In this document: positions 25,787 through 33,328 of the stretch, in pieces
Numbering within the stretch: the stretch's first letter is position 1
Layout of the letters: each line of letters begins with the position of its first letter
Source: Thalassospira sp. MCCC 1A01148
GTDB taxonomy: Bacteria; Pseudomonadota; Alphaproteobacteria; Rhodospirillales; Thalassospiraceae
DNA: 64,000 bases
Reading direction: 5' to 3'
Assembly: GCF_001613795.1 (NCBI RefSeq)
Contig: NZ_LPVZ01000022.1
Coordinates: 186,001 to 250,000, forward strand
Position numbers and translations under genes: made by a program
Notes under the pieces: generated by a model
Told to the model about the DNA's origin: nothing
Seen by the model: the letters and a program-made list of their open reading frames with translations, nothing else
The model's database searches: none

Positions 25787-26137
25787 CTGCCACGTTCCAA
25801 GGACGGCCCGGCCACTCGATACCGGAATGGTCAGCGACACATCGGTCAGGGCTGATTTGATGTGGGCGGGCATGTCATCGGGCCCTTCGCAGGTATGGCG
25901 ATAGAGGCTGGGGTTTTCCTGCACCAATTGCCCGAAGAAGGTTTGGAGATCAAAGCGCACATCCGGATCGGCATTTTCCTGAATGGTCAGGCTGGCCGAG
26001 GTGTGACGGACAAAGATGGTCAGCTGGCCGCGTTCAAGACCGGTCTGGTTCACCCATGACTGGATCGGTTCGGTGACTTCATAAAGCCCCTGACCGCTGG
26101 TGGTGATTTCAAGGGTAATCTGGTCTTGTGAAAGCAT
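25715..26137 (-). CDS. yjbQ: YjbQ / UPF0047 family protein
   Basis: A 140-residue protein of the UPF0047 (YjbQ) family, matching the 138-residue E. coli protein in length. Family segments include GLYEVTEPIQSWV, IFVRHTSASLTIQENADPDV, HIKSALTDVSLTIPVSSGR and GTWQGIYLFEHRRAPHHRKV. Some homologues have weak thiamin-phosphate-synthase activity; the physiological role is unsettled. ATG at 26137 is chosen for length; the open frame continues upstream to a GTG at 26260 without a convincing ribosome binding site. Its 3' end is duplicated on the far side of the SIR2 gene, so this gene was the insertion target and was restored. Confidence 0.85.
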   Translation of the reverse strand: MLSQDQITLEITTSGQGLYEVTEPIQSWVNQTGLERGQLTIFVRHTSASLTIQENADPDVRFDLQTFFGQLVQENPSLYRHTCEGPDDMPAHIKSALTDVSLTIPVSSGRAVLGTWQGIYLFEHRRAPHHRKVTLHLIGE

Positions 26138-26312
26138 CTGACACGTCTTGACATAGGGTGGGCCGCTTTCGTTGATGGTAAATCCCAAGGGATTGAATAA
26201 CAAGCTCTTCACGAAATCAGTGCGTTGCAGGCTGCTTCTCAACGAAGCCATATTTGCCACAATATCGCCACTTGACGCACTGAGCGCGCCGGAATATCGA
26301 TTTCGCGGTCAC

Positions 26313-26651
26313 TTGTTACTGGAAAACATCTTGCGTTACTTGTCCTGCATACTTGTCGTTCTTATTGGCCCGACTGCTTTGCTGTCGGGGCATGACGCCG
26401 TGCAGGCAAATGTAAACGCATCCGGTGCAGGGCACCATGCCGAGATGATGAACCTGTCGGCCGATCAGGCCGGAGGTGGGCATGCGTCCCATGTCGATAT
26501 TTGTGGTGTGACCCTGTGTGGTCCGTTTGCAGACATCGTGAACGGTTCGTCCGTTTTCATGCCGCTTCTTTCGTCTGCGCAGTTTTGGATCAAAGACCAA
26601 CGACTGTTTTCTGCAGATCAGGATGGCAGCTACAAGCCGCCGCGCGCCTGA
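26313..26651 (+). CDS. small Cys/His protein at head of copper operon, start uncertain
   Basis: The plausible protein begins near a TTG at 26313 (about 112 residues) because the first hydrophobic segment, LSCILVVLIGPTALLSGHDA, follows directly and reads as a signal or membrane anchor. The only in-frame ATGs (26172, 26175) would make it overlap the yjbQ promoter. The middle has HHAEMMNL and GGGHASHVDICGVTLCG, a His/Cys-rich patch like those of small DUF2946-type proteins found with copper genes. It precedes a cupredoxin by about 135 bases. Function unknown; metal binding is inference. Confidence 0.45.
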   Translation: MLLENILRYLSCILVVLIGPTALLSGHDAVQANVNASGAGHHAEMMNLSADQAGGGHASHVDICGVTLCGPFADIVNGSSVFMPLLSSAQFWIKDQRLFSADQDGSYKPPRA

Positions 26652-26785
26652 AAATAATCCCGTCTTATCGAATTTTGGCCATCGCCCGTTTGACTGTTTC
26701 GAGGTGAAACAGTGCCTGGTTACGCACCCTTTGTGCAACCAAGGCGATGGCATTCCTTCTGACGCGTTATTTTCAGGAGCATGAT

Positions 26786-27343
26786 ATGCCCAACGCTAAA
26801 ACGTCTGTTCTCACCCGTATCGCGACTTCCACTGTAATCCTTGGTGGGCTCGTGGCTGCACCGCTTATGGCGGTTGCCGGCCCCGGTCACAACGGGCCAG
26901 CCCCCGATATCGGCAAGCCCGGCGAGATTTCTGATGTTCGCCGGACCATCAATATCACGATGGAAGACAACTTCTTTGATACGGACAAAATCGTTGTCCG
27001 TGCCGGGGAAACCGTGCGGTTCATGATCGAGAACAAGGGTGAGTTTGTCCACGAGTTCAATATCGGCACTGCGGTCATGCATGAACAACATCGTGAAGAG
27101 ATGTTGATGATGATGGAGCACGGTGCGCTTGATATCGACAAGATCCACATGGACAAAATGGCCATGGATATGGGCGACGGCATGACCATGGAGCACGACG
27201 ATCCCAACAGTGTTCTGCTGGAACCCGGCAAGACGGCCGAGATCATCTGGACCTTCCCGGAAGATGCGGAGCTTGAATTCGCCTGTAACGTGCCCGGTCA
27301 CTATGAGAGCGGCATGATGGGCGAAGTCCGTCTGCAGTCATAA
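26786..27343 (+). CDS. periplasmic cupredoxin with Met/His-rich insertion
   Basis: A 185-residue exported blue-copper-like protein. The signal peptide covers residues 1-31 (ending LMAVAG). Type 1 copper ligands are His89 in FVHEFNIG and Cys167, His172 and Met177/178 in CNVPGHYESGMM. Between the first ligand and the Cys, residues 98-137 form an unusual Met/His/Asp-rich insertion (for example MDKMAMDMGDGMTMEH) that could bind Cu(I). The organisation resembles CopI-like copper-tolerance cupredoxins. ATG at 26786 has a caggag ribosome binding site 6 bases upstream. It lies upstream of a CopA-type oxidase and CopB, so copper resistance or delivery is the likely role. Confidence 0.87.
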   Translation: MPNAKTSVLTRIATSTVILGGLVAAPLMAVAGPGHNGPAPDIGKPGEISDVRRTINITMEDNFFDTDKIVVRAGETVRFMIENKGEFVHEFNIGTAVMHEQHREEMLMMMEHGALDIDKIHMDKMAMDMGDGMTMEHDDPNSVLLEPGKTAEIIWTFPEDAELEFACNVPGHYESGMMGEVRLQS

Positions 27344-27418
27344 CGCCGTCTGAACGTGTCGCCAGGGGCTGCTTTTTGCGGCCTCTGGCCCGCATGACCA
27401 ATTTTGGGAATCCATAAA

Positions 27419-27637
27419 ATGAATATCAATTTCGTCAAAGGCGCCGTTATCGGCGTGCTGGGCACGCTTGCTGTGTCCACGGCCAGTTGGGCTGCGACAT
27501 ATGACCTGTCAGTTGACTATGTCACCATCGATACCGGCAGCAAGAAAACCAGGGGCATCGGGTATAACGGATCGTCGCCCGGACCGACACTTCGTCTGAA
27601 AGAAGGCGGTGATCAATGTCACCAACAATCTCGATGA
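27419..27637 (+). pseudogene. N-terminal fragment of the CopA-type multicopper oxidase (frameshifted)
   Basis: This frame starts at ATG 27419 with a signal peptide (LAVSTASWAAT end), then VDYVTIDTGSKKTRGIGYNG and PGPTLRLKEG, which are the normal first cupredoxin strands of CopA/PcoA. At about 27605-27609 the coding frame jumps from this frame to that of the 27609 ORF, where INVTNNLDESTSIHWHG continues the same protein. Family alignment from memory expects about three residues between KEG and the INV strand, so an 8-base net deletion fits. It may be a real mutation or a sequencing error. Confidence 0.7.
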
Positions 27638-29096
27638 AAGCACTTCTATTCACTGGCACGGCCTGATCCTGCCATATGAGATGGATGGCGTGCCGGGCAT
27701 CAGTTTCCCCGGAATTGAACCGGGCGAAACATTTACATATCGCTTTCCGGTAACCCAGAGCGGCACTTATTGGTTCCATAGCCATTCCGGGTTTCAGGAG
27801 CCGGACGGGGCGTATGGTTCGATCATTATCGAGCCGGAAAAACGCGAGCCGTTCCGTTTTGATCGCGAATATGTCGTCGTCCTGAAGGACAAGCATCCCC
27901 ATTCCGGCAAGCGTATTCTGCGCAACCTTAAAATGATGCCGGACTACTACAACCGCAAACAGCGCACGCTGGGAGATTTCATCACGGATGCCCGTGAAAA
28001 AGGCCTTGGCGAGACGCTCTCGGAAAGTGCTGATTGGGGCAATATGCGCATGATGCGCACTGATATCGAGGATGTGCAGGGCTTTACAGGCCTGATCAAC
28101 GGCAAATCCCCGGAACAGAACTGGACCGGTTTGTTCAAGCCTGATGAACGCGTGCGTCTTCGGTTCATCAACGCATCGGCGATGACCTATTTCGATGTTC
28201 GTATTCCCGGTCTTGAGATGACCGTGGTGCAGGCTGATGGCAACAATGTTCAGCCCGTACGTGTTGATGAATTCCGCATTTCGGTTGCTGAAACCTATGA
28301 CGTGATCGTGCAGCCCAAGGAAGAAAAGGCCTATCCGATTATGGCGGAATCGATGGGGCGTTCCGGGTTTGCCTTTGCCACCCTTGCTCCGCGTGAAGGC
28401 ATGGTGGCAGAGATGCCGGAATTGCGCACGGAGCCGCCGGTTCTGACCATGGCAGACATGGGCATGGATCACAGTAATATGGCCGGAATGTCAGATTTGG
28501 CAGATATGTCAGGCGTCACGGCGACCGGTGGTATTGATCACAGTGCAATGGGCCATGACATGTCAGCGATGAGCGGTGCGGATAACGGGACCAATGATCC
28601 GTTCTATGCCGCGGGCAGTGGCTTGGTTCCGCAAGCAGCAAATGGTGGAAAGTTCCTGTCCTATGCCGACCTGAAGGCGCAAAAGCCGCTTTATGAGGAT
28701 CGCCCGGCAACGCGTGAGATCGAGTTGCGACTGACCGGGAACATGGAACGCTATACCTGGACAATCAATGGCGTGAAGTACGAAGACGCTGATCCGATCC
28801 GGCTGAAATACGGTGAGCGTGTCCGGTTCAAGTTTGTCAATGAAACCATGATGTCCCATCCGATGCATCTGCATGGCATGTGGTCGATCCTTGATACCGG
28901 GCAGGGCAAATGGGACCCGGTCAAACACACGATCAATATCAATCCCGGCATGACGGTTTATTCAGAAACCGAAGTCGATGAACCCGGCGAATGGGCCTTC
29001 CATTGCCATCTGAGTTACCACATGGCGACGGGCATGTTCCGCAAGATCATCGTCGAAGGTGGTCCGGCTGTCGCACAACTTGAAAACGGGAACTGA
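27609..29096 (+). CDS. copA: multicopper oxidase, CopA family, main body
   Basis: This frame carries 495 residues with all four copper-binding motifs of a multicopper oxidase: SIHWHGL and WFHSHSG at the start, and SHPMHLHGMW and HCHLSYHMATGMF at the end. Between is a Met/His-rich stretch (MADMGMDHSNMAGMSD and HSAMGHDMSAMS) typical of CopA/PcoA, which oxidises Cu(I) in the periplasm. It lacks its own signal peptide; that lies in the frame at 27419, so the gene is frameshifted as given. If the shift is real, this enzyme would not be exported. CopB follows three to six bases later, so they form one operon. Confidence 0.85.
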   Translation: MINVTNNLDESTSIHWHGLILPYEMDGVPGISFPGIEPGETFTYRFPVTQSGTYWFHSHSGFQEPDGAYGSIIIEPEKREPFRFDREYVVVLKDKHPHSGKRILRNLKMMPDYYNRKQRTLGDFITDAREKGLGETLSESADWGNMRMMRTDIEDVQGFTGLINGKSPEQNWTGLFKPDERVRLRFINASAMTYFDVRIPGLEMTVVQADGNNVQPVRVDEFRISVAETYDVIVQPKEEKAYPIMAESMGRSGFAFATLAPREGMVAEMPELRTEPPVLTMADMGMDHSNMAGMSDLADMSGVTATGGIDHSAMGHDMSAMSGADNGTNDPFYAAGSGLVPQAANGGKFLSYADLKAQKPLYEDRPATREIELRLTGNMERYTWTINGVKYEDADPIRLKYGERVRFKFVNETMMSHPMHLHGMWSILDTGQGKWDPVKHTININPGMTVYSETEVDEPGEWAFHCHLSYHMATGMFRKIIVEGGPAVAQLENGN

Positions 29097-29102
29097 TCAG
29101 TG

Positions 29103-29825
29103 ATGAAAATGACCAAACTTGTACTTGCCGCAGGTGGCACCTTCGCTGCAATGGGCGCGTTTTCTTCGGCGGCCAGCGCAATGAACAACCTGTATTACGG
29201 CTTCCAGACCGAGCAGTTTGAATATCGGCTCGGTGATGAGAACGAAAAGCTGTTTGTCTGGGGCGCGGATGCGTTCGTCGGGACCGATGAGGTCAAACTG
29301 CGCTGGCAGGGAGAGGGCGAACGTGACCTTGATGCCGACATTTACGAAGGATTGGAAAACCGATTGGTGGTGCAAACCCCGATTTCCGATTTCTTCGATG
29401 CGAAGGCAGGTGTGCGCCTTGATACACCAGAAGGTGCAGATCGTTGGTATGGCACGGTCGGGGTTATGGGCTTGGCCCCGCAATGGTTTGAAGTGGATGC
29501 GGATCTGTTCGTCAGCGAGATCGGTGATGCCAGTGCACGGCTTGATGTCGAGTATGAAGCACTGCTTACCAACTATCTGATCCTGACCCCGTCGTTCGAG
29601 ATCAATGCCGCCTTTTCCGAAGATCGCGAGATCGAGGTCGGCAAGGGTTTATCAAGTGCGGAGTTCGGTCTGCGACTGAGCTACGACCTGATTGATCGGG
29701 CCATCGTGCCCTATGTCGGTGTTGCCTATGAACGGAAGTTCGGGGACACCGCAGACTTTGCCAAACATGATGGCGAGGATTACGAGGCGACCTATCTGGT
29801 CACCGGGCTTCGTGTGATGTTCTAG
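29103..29825 (+). CDS. copB: copper resistance protein B
   Basis: A 240-residue outer-membrane protein of the CopB/PcoB family. A signal peptide ends near AASA, followed by the diagnostic MNNLYYGFQTEQFEYRLGD and FVWGADAFVGTDEVKLRWQG strands. The rest alternates as beta-strands, ending with the aromatic RVMF expected of outer-membrane barrels. It starts at ATG 29103 (GTG 29100 possible), a few bases after the CopA stop. It lacks the long Met-rich N-terminal region of many CopB proteins. It works with CopA in copper sequestration or export (family knowledge). A strong terminator follows. Confidence 0.88.
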   Translation: MKMTKLVLAAGGTFAAMGAFSSAASAMNNLYYGFQTEQFEYRLGDENEKLFVWGADAFVGTDEVKLRWQGEGERDLDADIYEGLENRLVVQTPISDFFDAKAGVRLDTPEGADRWYGTVGVMGLAPQWFEVDADLFVSEIGDASARLDVEYEALLTNYLILTPSFEINAAFSEDREIEVGKGLSSAEFGLRLSYDLIDRAIVPYVGVAYERKFGDTADFAKHDGEDYEATYLVTGLRVMF

Positions 29826-29830
29826 ACAAA

Positions 29831-29862
29831 AGGCCGGGAGATGAATTCTCCCGGCCTTTTTG
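29831..29862. terminator. bidirectional terminator after copB
   Basis: A stem of about ten bases (GGCCGGGAGA with TCTCCCGGCC, loop ATGAAT-like) is followed by TTTTT on the plus strand and preceded by AAAA, so it serves copB and the convergent dioxygenase gene. Confidence 0.85.
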
Positions 29863-29881
29863 ATTTTGCGAAAAAGCGTGA

Positions 29882-30709
29882 TCAGGCAGCGTTTTTGACG
29901 CCGCCCTGGTCATGGAAACGAAGGGCGGTCATGGCGAGGTTGCCGAACTCGTAACTGTTATGGAGAAGATCGGGTTCGAAATCATCCGATGCAGCGCCCA
30001 GCGCAACATAGAAGGGCATCAGGTGATCGTCCTCCGGATGGGCCATGGCAGCGTGCGGGGCAAGGCTTCTGTAATCAAGCAGGGCGTCGATATCGTGTGC
30101 CTTGACCTTTTCCACCATCCAGTCGGTGAATTCCTTTGCCCACGGATCAATCGGGCCTTCGTTGCGATCAAGCGCACGCAGATTGTGTGTCATCGCACCG
30201 CTTGCGACCACCAGAACCCCCTTATCGCGCAGACCACGCAGCTTTTTGCCAAGTTCGAAATGTTCGCGCGGGCCACCGTGGCCCAGCATGGAAAGCTGAA
30301 AGACCGGAATGTCGGCATTGGGGCGGGCAAGATACATCGGCATCCAGGCGCCATGATCAAGACCACGGGTGGCATCGGTATCAATCCCAAGATCGCTGGC
30401 GATTTCGCGGGCCAGTTCCGGCGCGCCTTCGACACCGTATTGCAGATCATAAAGCGGTTGCGGGAAACCATAGAAGTCATGGATGGTTTCCTGATGCGCT
30501 GCGGTCGAGATGGTCGGGCTTGATGTCTGCCAGTGGGCCGAAACAATCAGAATGGCGCGCACACCGTCGGTCAATTTCGAAAGTTCATCGACAAAAAAGT
30601 CAAAGGCCGGGGTGCTTTGACGCGCCACCAACATCGGCGACCCGTGCGAAATAAAGATCGGTGCAAGATGTGTTGCGCTGCTGCCGGTATCTGAAGACGT
30701 GATTGCCAT
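29882..30709 (-). CDS. ygiD: class III extradiol dioxygenase, YgiD (DODA) type
   Basis: A 275-residue LigB-type ring-cleavage dioxygenase. Metal and catalytic residues are visible in FISHGSPM, VSAHWQTSS, LDHGAWMPM and the late HPEDDHLMPF. The size and plan match YgiD-like 4,5-DOPA extradiol dioxygenases, which use Fe(II) or Zn(II). The natural substrate in bacteria is uncertain. It is divergent from an AraC-family gene across 313 bases that hold a 17-base palindrome, so that regulator could control it. Confidence 0.87.
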   Translation of the reverse strand: MAITSSDTGSSATHLAPIFISHGSPMLVARQSTPAFDFFVDELSKLTDGVRAILIVSAHWQTSSPTISTAAHQETIHDFYGFPQPLYDLQYGVEGAPELAREIASDLGIDTDATRGLDHGAWMPMYLARPNADIPVFQLSMLGHGGPREHFELGKKLRGLRDKGVLVVASGAMTHNLRALDRNEGPIDPWAKEFTDWMVEKVKAHDIDALLDYRSLAPHAAMAHPEDDHLMPFYVALGAASDDFEPDLLHNSYEFGNLAMTALRFHDQGGVKNAA

Positions 30710-31022
30710 GAGAAAGCCTCGTGGGATTAAGTTGGGTCAATCGCTTGTCATTTGCGATAAATATGCGGTGCGATTGGGAAAGTGACTAGTCGCTGTTTGG
30801 CAACAGTGTGTTGCCGGGTACTGTTTTTGTTCATCCATTGGAAACATTAGTGCAGGGTCGTTTCACGCTGACAGCGCCCGTTGCTGTCGGCCGGAGAGGT
30901 TGGCGCGGCGTTAAATGCCGAATTTGGCAAGGCTGAAAACCGGTAAAAACATAGAGTCTTGTAAATCAACCCAAAGAGGCGCACTGTGATTGCTGGAACC
31001 TGTTTAATATGGCTGTCAAGGT
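30710..31022. other. gene-free interval with palindrome
   Basis: No credible gene is seen. The notable element is a perfect inverted repeat GGCAACA-GTG-TGTTGCC at 30799-30815, roughly 90 bases upstream of the ygiD start, followed on the plus strand by GGGTACTGTTTTT. It could be an operator for ygiD or a weak terminator. Confidence 0.4.
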
Positions 31023-32078
31023 ATGACGCATCAAACATCCCCAAAAAGCACGATACTTGAAAGATCGCGTTTCTCGCTAAATGAGCTGCCCAGCGCACAG
31101 CGGTTCGAGGTCTGGAAAGATAGCATCAACTGTATCTATAGCGTGGATGCGGACCGCAGGACCCGTCGGGAAGACTTTGTTGCGGACCTTGATTCATGGC
31201 GGCATCGAGATTTGATGATGGTGGAAGCGCGCAGTTGTGCGCAGAGCTTCTTGCGCACATCGCAGATGATCGCGTCCGATGGCATGGATCATTACAATGT
31301 GCAGCTTTACACCGACGGCGCGGTGAAGTCCGATGCCGGGCTTGGTGGCGATGTGCTTAAGCGCGGCGGGTTGTTGCTTCTGGATCTGGCGCAGCGCACC
31401 GAAGCGCAATCAAGCGAACAGTTCAATTCCGTTCATCTGTTTTTGCCAAGACGGCTTGTCGAGGACCACTTGACCAACCCGGATGATCACAATCTGCGTT
31501 TCCTGTCAGAACGTGATCCCATGGTGCGGATGTTGTTTAGCCAGATCCTGTCGATGCATCGCCATATCCACGAGTTCAATGACACGCAAATTTCGGTATT
31601 GCAGAAAACCATCGTCATGATGCTGTCGACCTGCCTGAATTCGGCAAAAGGTGAGACAAACACTACGCGCGCGCTGCGTCAGGACATCGAAAAAGGGGTG
31701 ATGATCCGGCGTTATTTCCGCGAAAACCTGTTGTCGCAGGAATTGACGGCGGAAACCGCGGCAGATGATCTTGGTCTGTCGCGATCAAGCCTGTACCGGC
31801 TGTTTAAAAAGCATGGCGGGGTTAACCAGTATCTGCGCGACATGCGGCTTCGCCACGCGCTTAAACTGTTGACCGACCCGACAGAATGCCGCCGTTCGAT
31901 CTATGACATTGCACTTGAATGTGGCTATGAAACCGATGCCGGCTTTATTCGGGCCTTCCGCGCGAAATACGACATGACGCCCGGTGATGTCCGTGCCGGT
32001 CATGTGCCGCATGCGCGCCATCGTGATGATGATCGCATTGATAAACGCTATGAAAACTGGCTGCATACACTCGCCTAG
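31023..32078 (+). CDS. AraC-family transcriptional regulator
   Basis: A 351-residue AraC/XylS regulator. The N-terminal part (FEVWKDSINCIYSVDAD) is of the AraC-binding-like type 2 seen in NphR/FeaR-like activators. The C-terminal DNA-binding region has two helix-turn-helices: AETAADDLGLSRSSLYRLF and IYDIALECGYETDAGFIRAF followed by YDMTPGDVR. Such regulators control aromatic or aldehyde metabolism genes. It is divergent from the extradiol dioxygenase, which makes that gene a plausible target. The ligand is unknown. Confidence 0.88.
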   Translation: MTHQTSPKSTILERSRFSLNELPSAQRFEVWKDSINCIYSVDADRRTRREDFVADLDSWRHRDLMMVEARSCAQSFLRTSQMIASDGMDHYNVQLYTDGAVKSDAGLGGDVLKRGGLLLLDLAQRTEAQSSEQFNSVHLFLPRRLVEDHLTNPDDHNLRFLSERDPMVRMLFSQILSMHRHIHEFNDTQISVLQKTIVMMLSTCLNSAKGETNTTRALRQDIEKGVMIRRYFRENLLSQELTAETAADDLGLSRSSLYRLFKKHGGVNQYLRDMRLRHALKLLTDPTECRRSIYDIALECGYETDAGFIRAFRAKYDMTPGDVRAGHVPHARHRDDDRIDKRYENWLHTLA

Positions 32079-32177
32079 AAAAAACCGCGTGTGACGAATT
32101 CCCGTTCAGGTCCGTCCTTTGACAATGGATCAAGCGACGCATGTGTGTCGAACTTGAAATCGTAGTGGTTTGTGCGT

Positions 32178-32498
32178 TTAGACGAGATTGAGATCTGGCT
32201 CTGCGTGCAGGAATGAAAACGGTATGGATGCCGGGTTGCCGGGAAAACCAAGAATCGCAAGAATTCTGATATTGTTGTCGCGAAGCGAGTTGGCAAGCGT
32301 GGTGGCGGACGCCAGATCCGGCAACAAAACCATGCGCGCCCGACCAATATAAGCCTCGATCAACCGGGCAAGGTCCGGGGCTTCATGGCAAATGATCACG
32401 ACAGGATGCGGTGCGACATCCGAAGACGTTCGTCGTTCCGGATGGAGCGGAATGACGCTGTTTCGGGTGTGTCGACGTATGGCCGTGGATGACTTCAT
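32178..32498 (-). CDS. hypothetical protein
   Basis: A 106-residue frame of coding-like composition. The middle (PVVIICHEAPDLARLIEAYI, then ARMVLLPDLASATTLANSL and IRILAILGFPGNPA) alternates strands and helices much like a degenerate receiver or flavodoxin-like fold. The ATG at 32498 has a run of G (ggggggat) as ribosome binding site. A perfect palindrome lies 17-35 bases upstream of the start. No family is recognised. It could be spurious, but the residue pattern and the operator-like element favour a real gene. Confidence 0.5.
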   Translation of the reverse strand: MKSSTAIRRHTRNSVIPLHPERRTSSDVAPHPVVIICHEAPDLARLIEAYIGRARMVLLPDLASATTLANSLRDNNIRILAILGFPGNPASIPFSFLHAEPDLNLV

Positions 32499-32514
32499 TC
32501 CATCCCCCCGTTTA

Positions 32515-32533
32515 ATTGATCTACGTGATCAAT
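32515..32533. promoter_or_regulatory. palindrome ATTGATC-N5-GATCAAT
   Basis: A perfect 7-base inverted repeat upstream of the 32498 gene. It contains FNR/FixK half-sites (TTGAT, ATCAA), but they are 7 apart rather than the required 4, so a different dimeric regulator is likely. Confidence 0.45.
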
Positions 32534-32662
32534 CGAGTTTGGACTCCTTTACCATATTAGAATGTTGTTTGATCCGGACTGTGCGCGGTGTGCCGACTTA
32601 TTGACCGGGGGTGCCAATAAGCCGGTTTTGACATGATTTGCGGCGCACGTTTGGCCGAATGC

Positions 32663-33232
32663 CTAGGGCAGGGAGGATGTGACGGTGTCGCTGTCGGTAA
32701 GCGAACAATATTCCGAGGCCAGAACAGCGGCATAAAGATCAAACACGTCCTGTGCTGCGAAGGTCTTGCCATTGGCATCACGCACATCAATCGCGGTGGT
32801 GGCATCCAGCACCAGCCAGTTTTCAAAGCCAAGGCAGTGCGCCATGCGGATGGTGACATCCATGGAATTATGGATGACCACGCCGGTAAAGATCAGGCGC
32901 TTGATGCCGCGATCATGCAGGTGCTTTTCCAGCGACGTGCCGACAAAGGCGCAGTTTTGCTGCTTGGCAATCACGGTTTCACCATCCAACGGCAGGGCTT
33001 CGTCCTTGAACGGCAAACCGGGGCCGTCGACATAGAAGCTTGAGGCCGGGTTGGCTTCTTCGTGGCGGACATGGATCACCGGCAGGTTGGCGGCGCGAAA
33101 TTTTGCCAGCAGCTTTGCAATCACATCGGCATAGCCGGGATTGTTTTTGCTGTTCCAGCGTGGATCGTCGATGGCCTTTTGCACATCAAGGACGATCAGC
33201 GCCGTGTCGTTACCAAGTGCGGGCAGGGTCAT
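32663..33232 (-). CDS. isochorismatase-fold hydrolase with Ser at the nucleophile position
   Basis: A 189-residue isochorismatase-like protein. The N-terminal aspartate is in ALIVLDVQKAID and the second motif in PVIHVRHEE. The family nucleophile motif GVxTxxCVxxT reads TGVVIHNSMDVTIRMA here: serine replaces cysteine. The cis-peptide region before it is intact (IFTGVVIH). Some family subgroups naturally have NS in this place and their activity is poorly known. ATG at 33232 has an aaagga ribosome binding site and gives the standard length. It is downstream of, and on the same strand as, nrdJ, about 100 bases away. Confidence 0.83.
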   Translation of the reverse strand: MTLPALGNDTALIVLDVQKAIDDPRWNSKNNPGYADVIAKLLAKFRAANLPVIHVRHEEANPASSFYVDGPGLPFKDEALPLDGETVIAKQQNCAFVGTSLEKHLHDRGIKRLIFTGVVIHNSMDVTIRMAHCLGFENWLVLDATTAIDVRDANGKTFAAQDVFDLYAAVLASEYCSLTDSDTVTSSLP

Positions 33233-33328
33233 AACGCATTCCTTTTTGCAAATCCTCAAAACAAAACCGGCCGGGGGAGCCCCGGCCGGTTTGCTGATCA
33301 GATCAGATGTTCGGAAGGGGAAGACCCC

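Noticed and set aside
32515-32533. FNR/FixK site
   Set aside because: Half-sites are 7 bases apart instead of 4, so the standard dimer would not fit.
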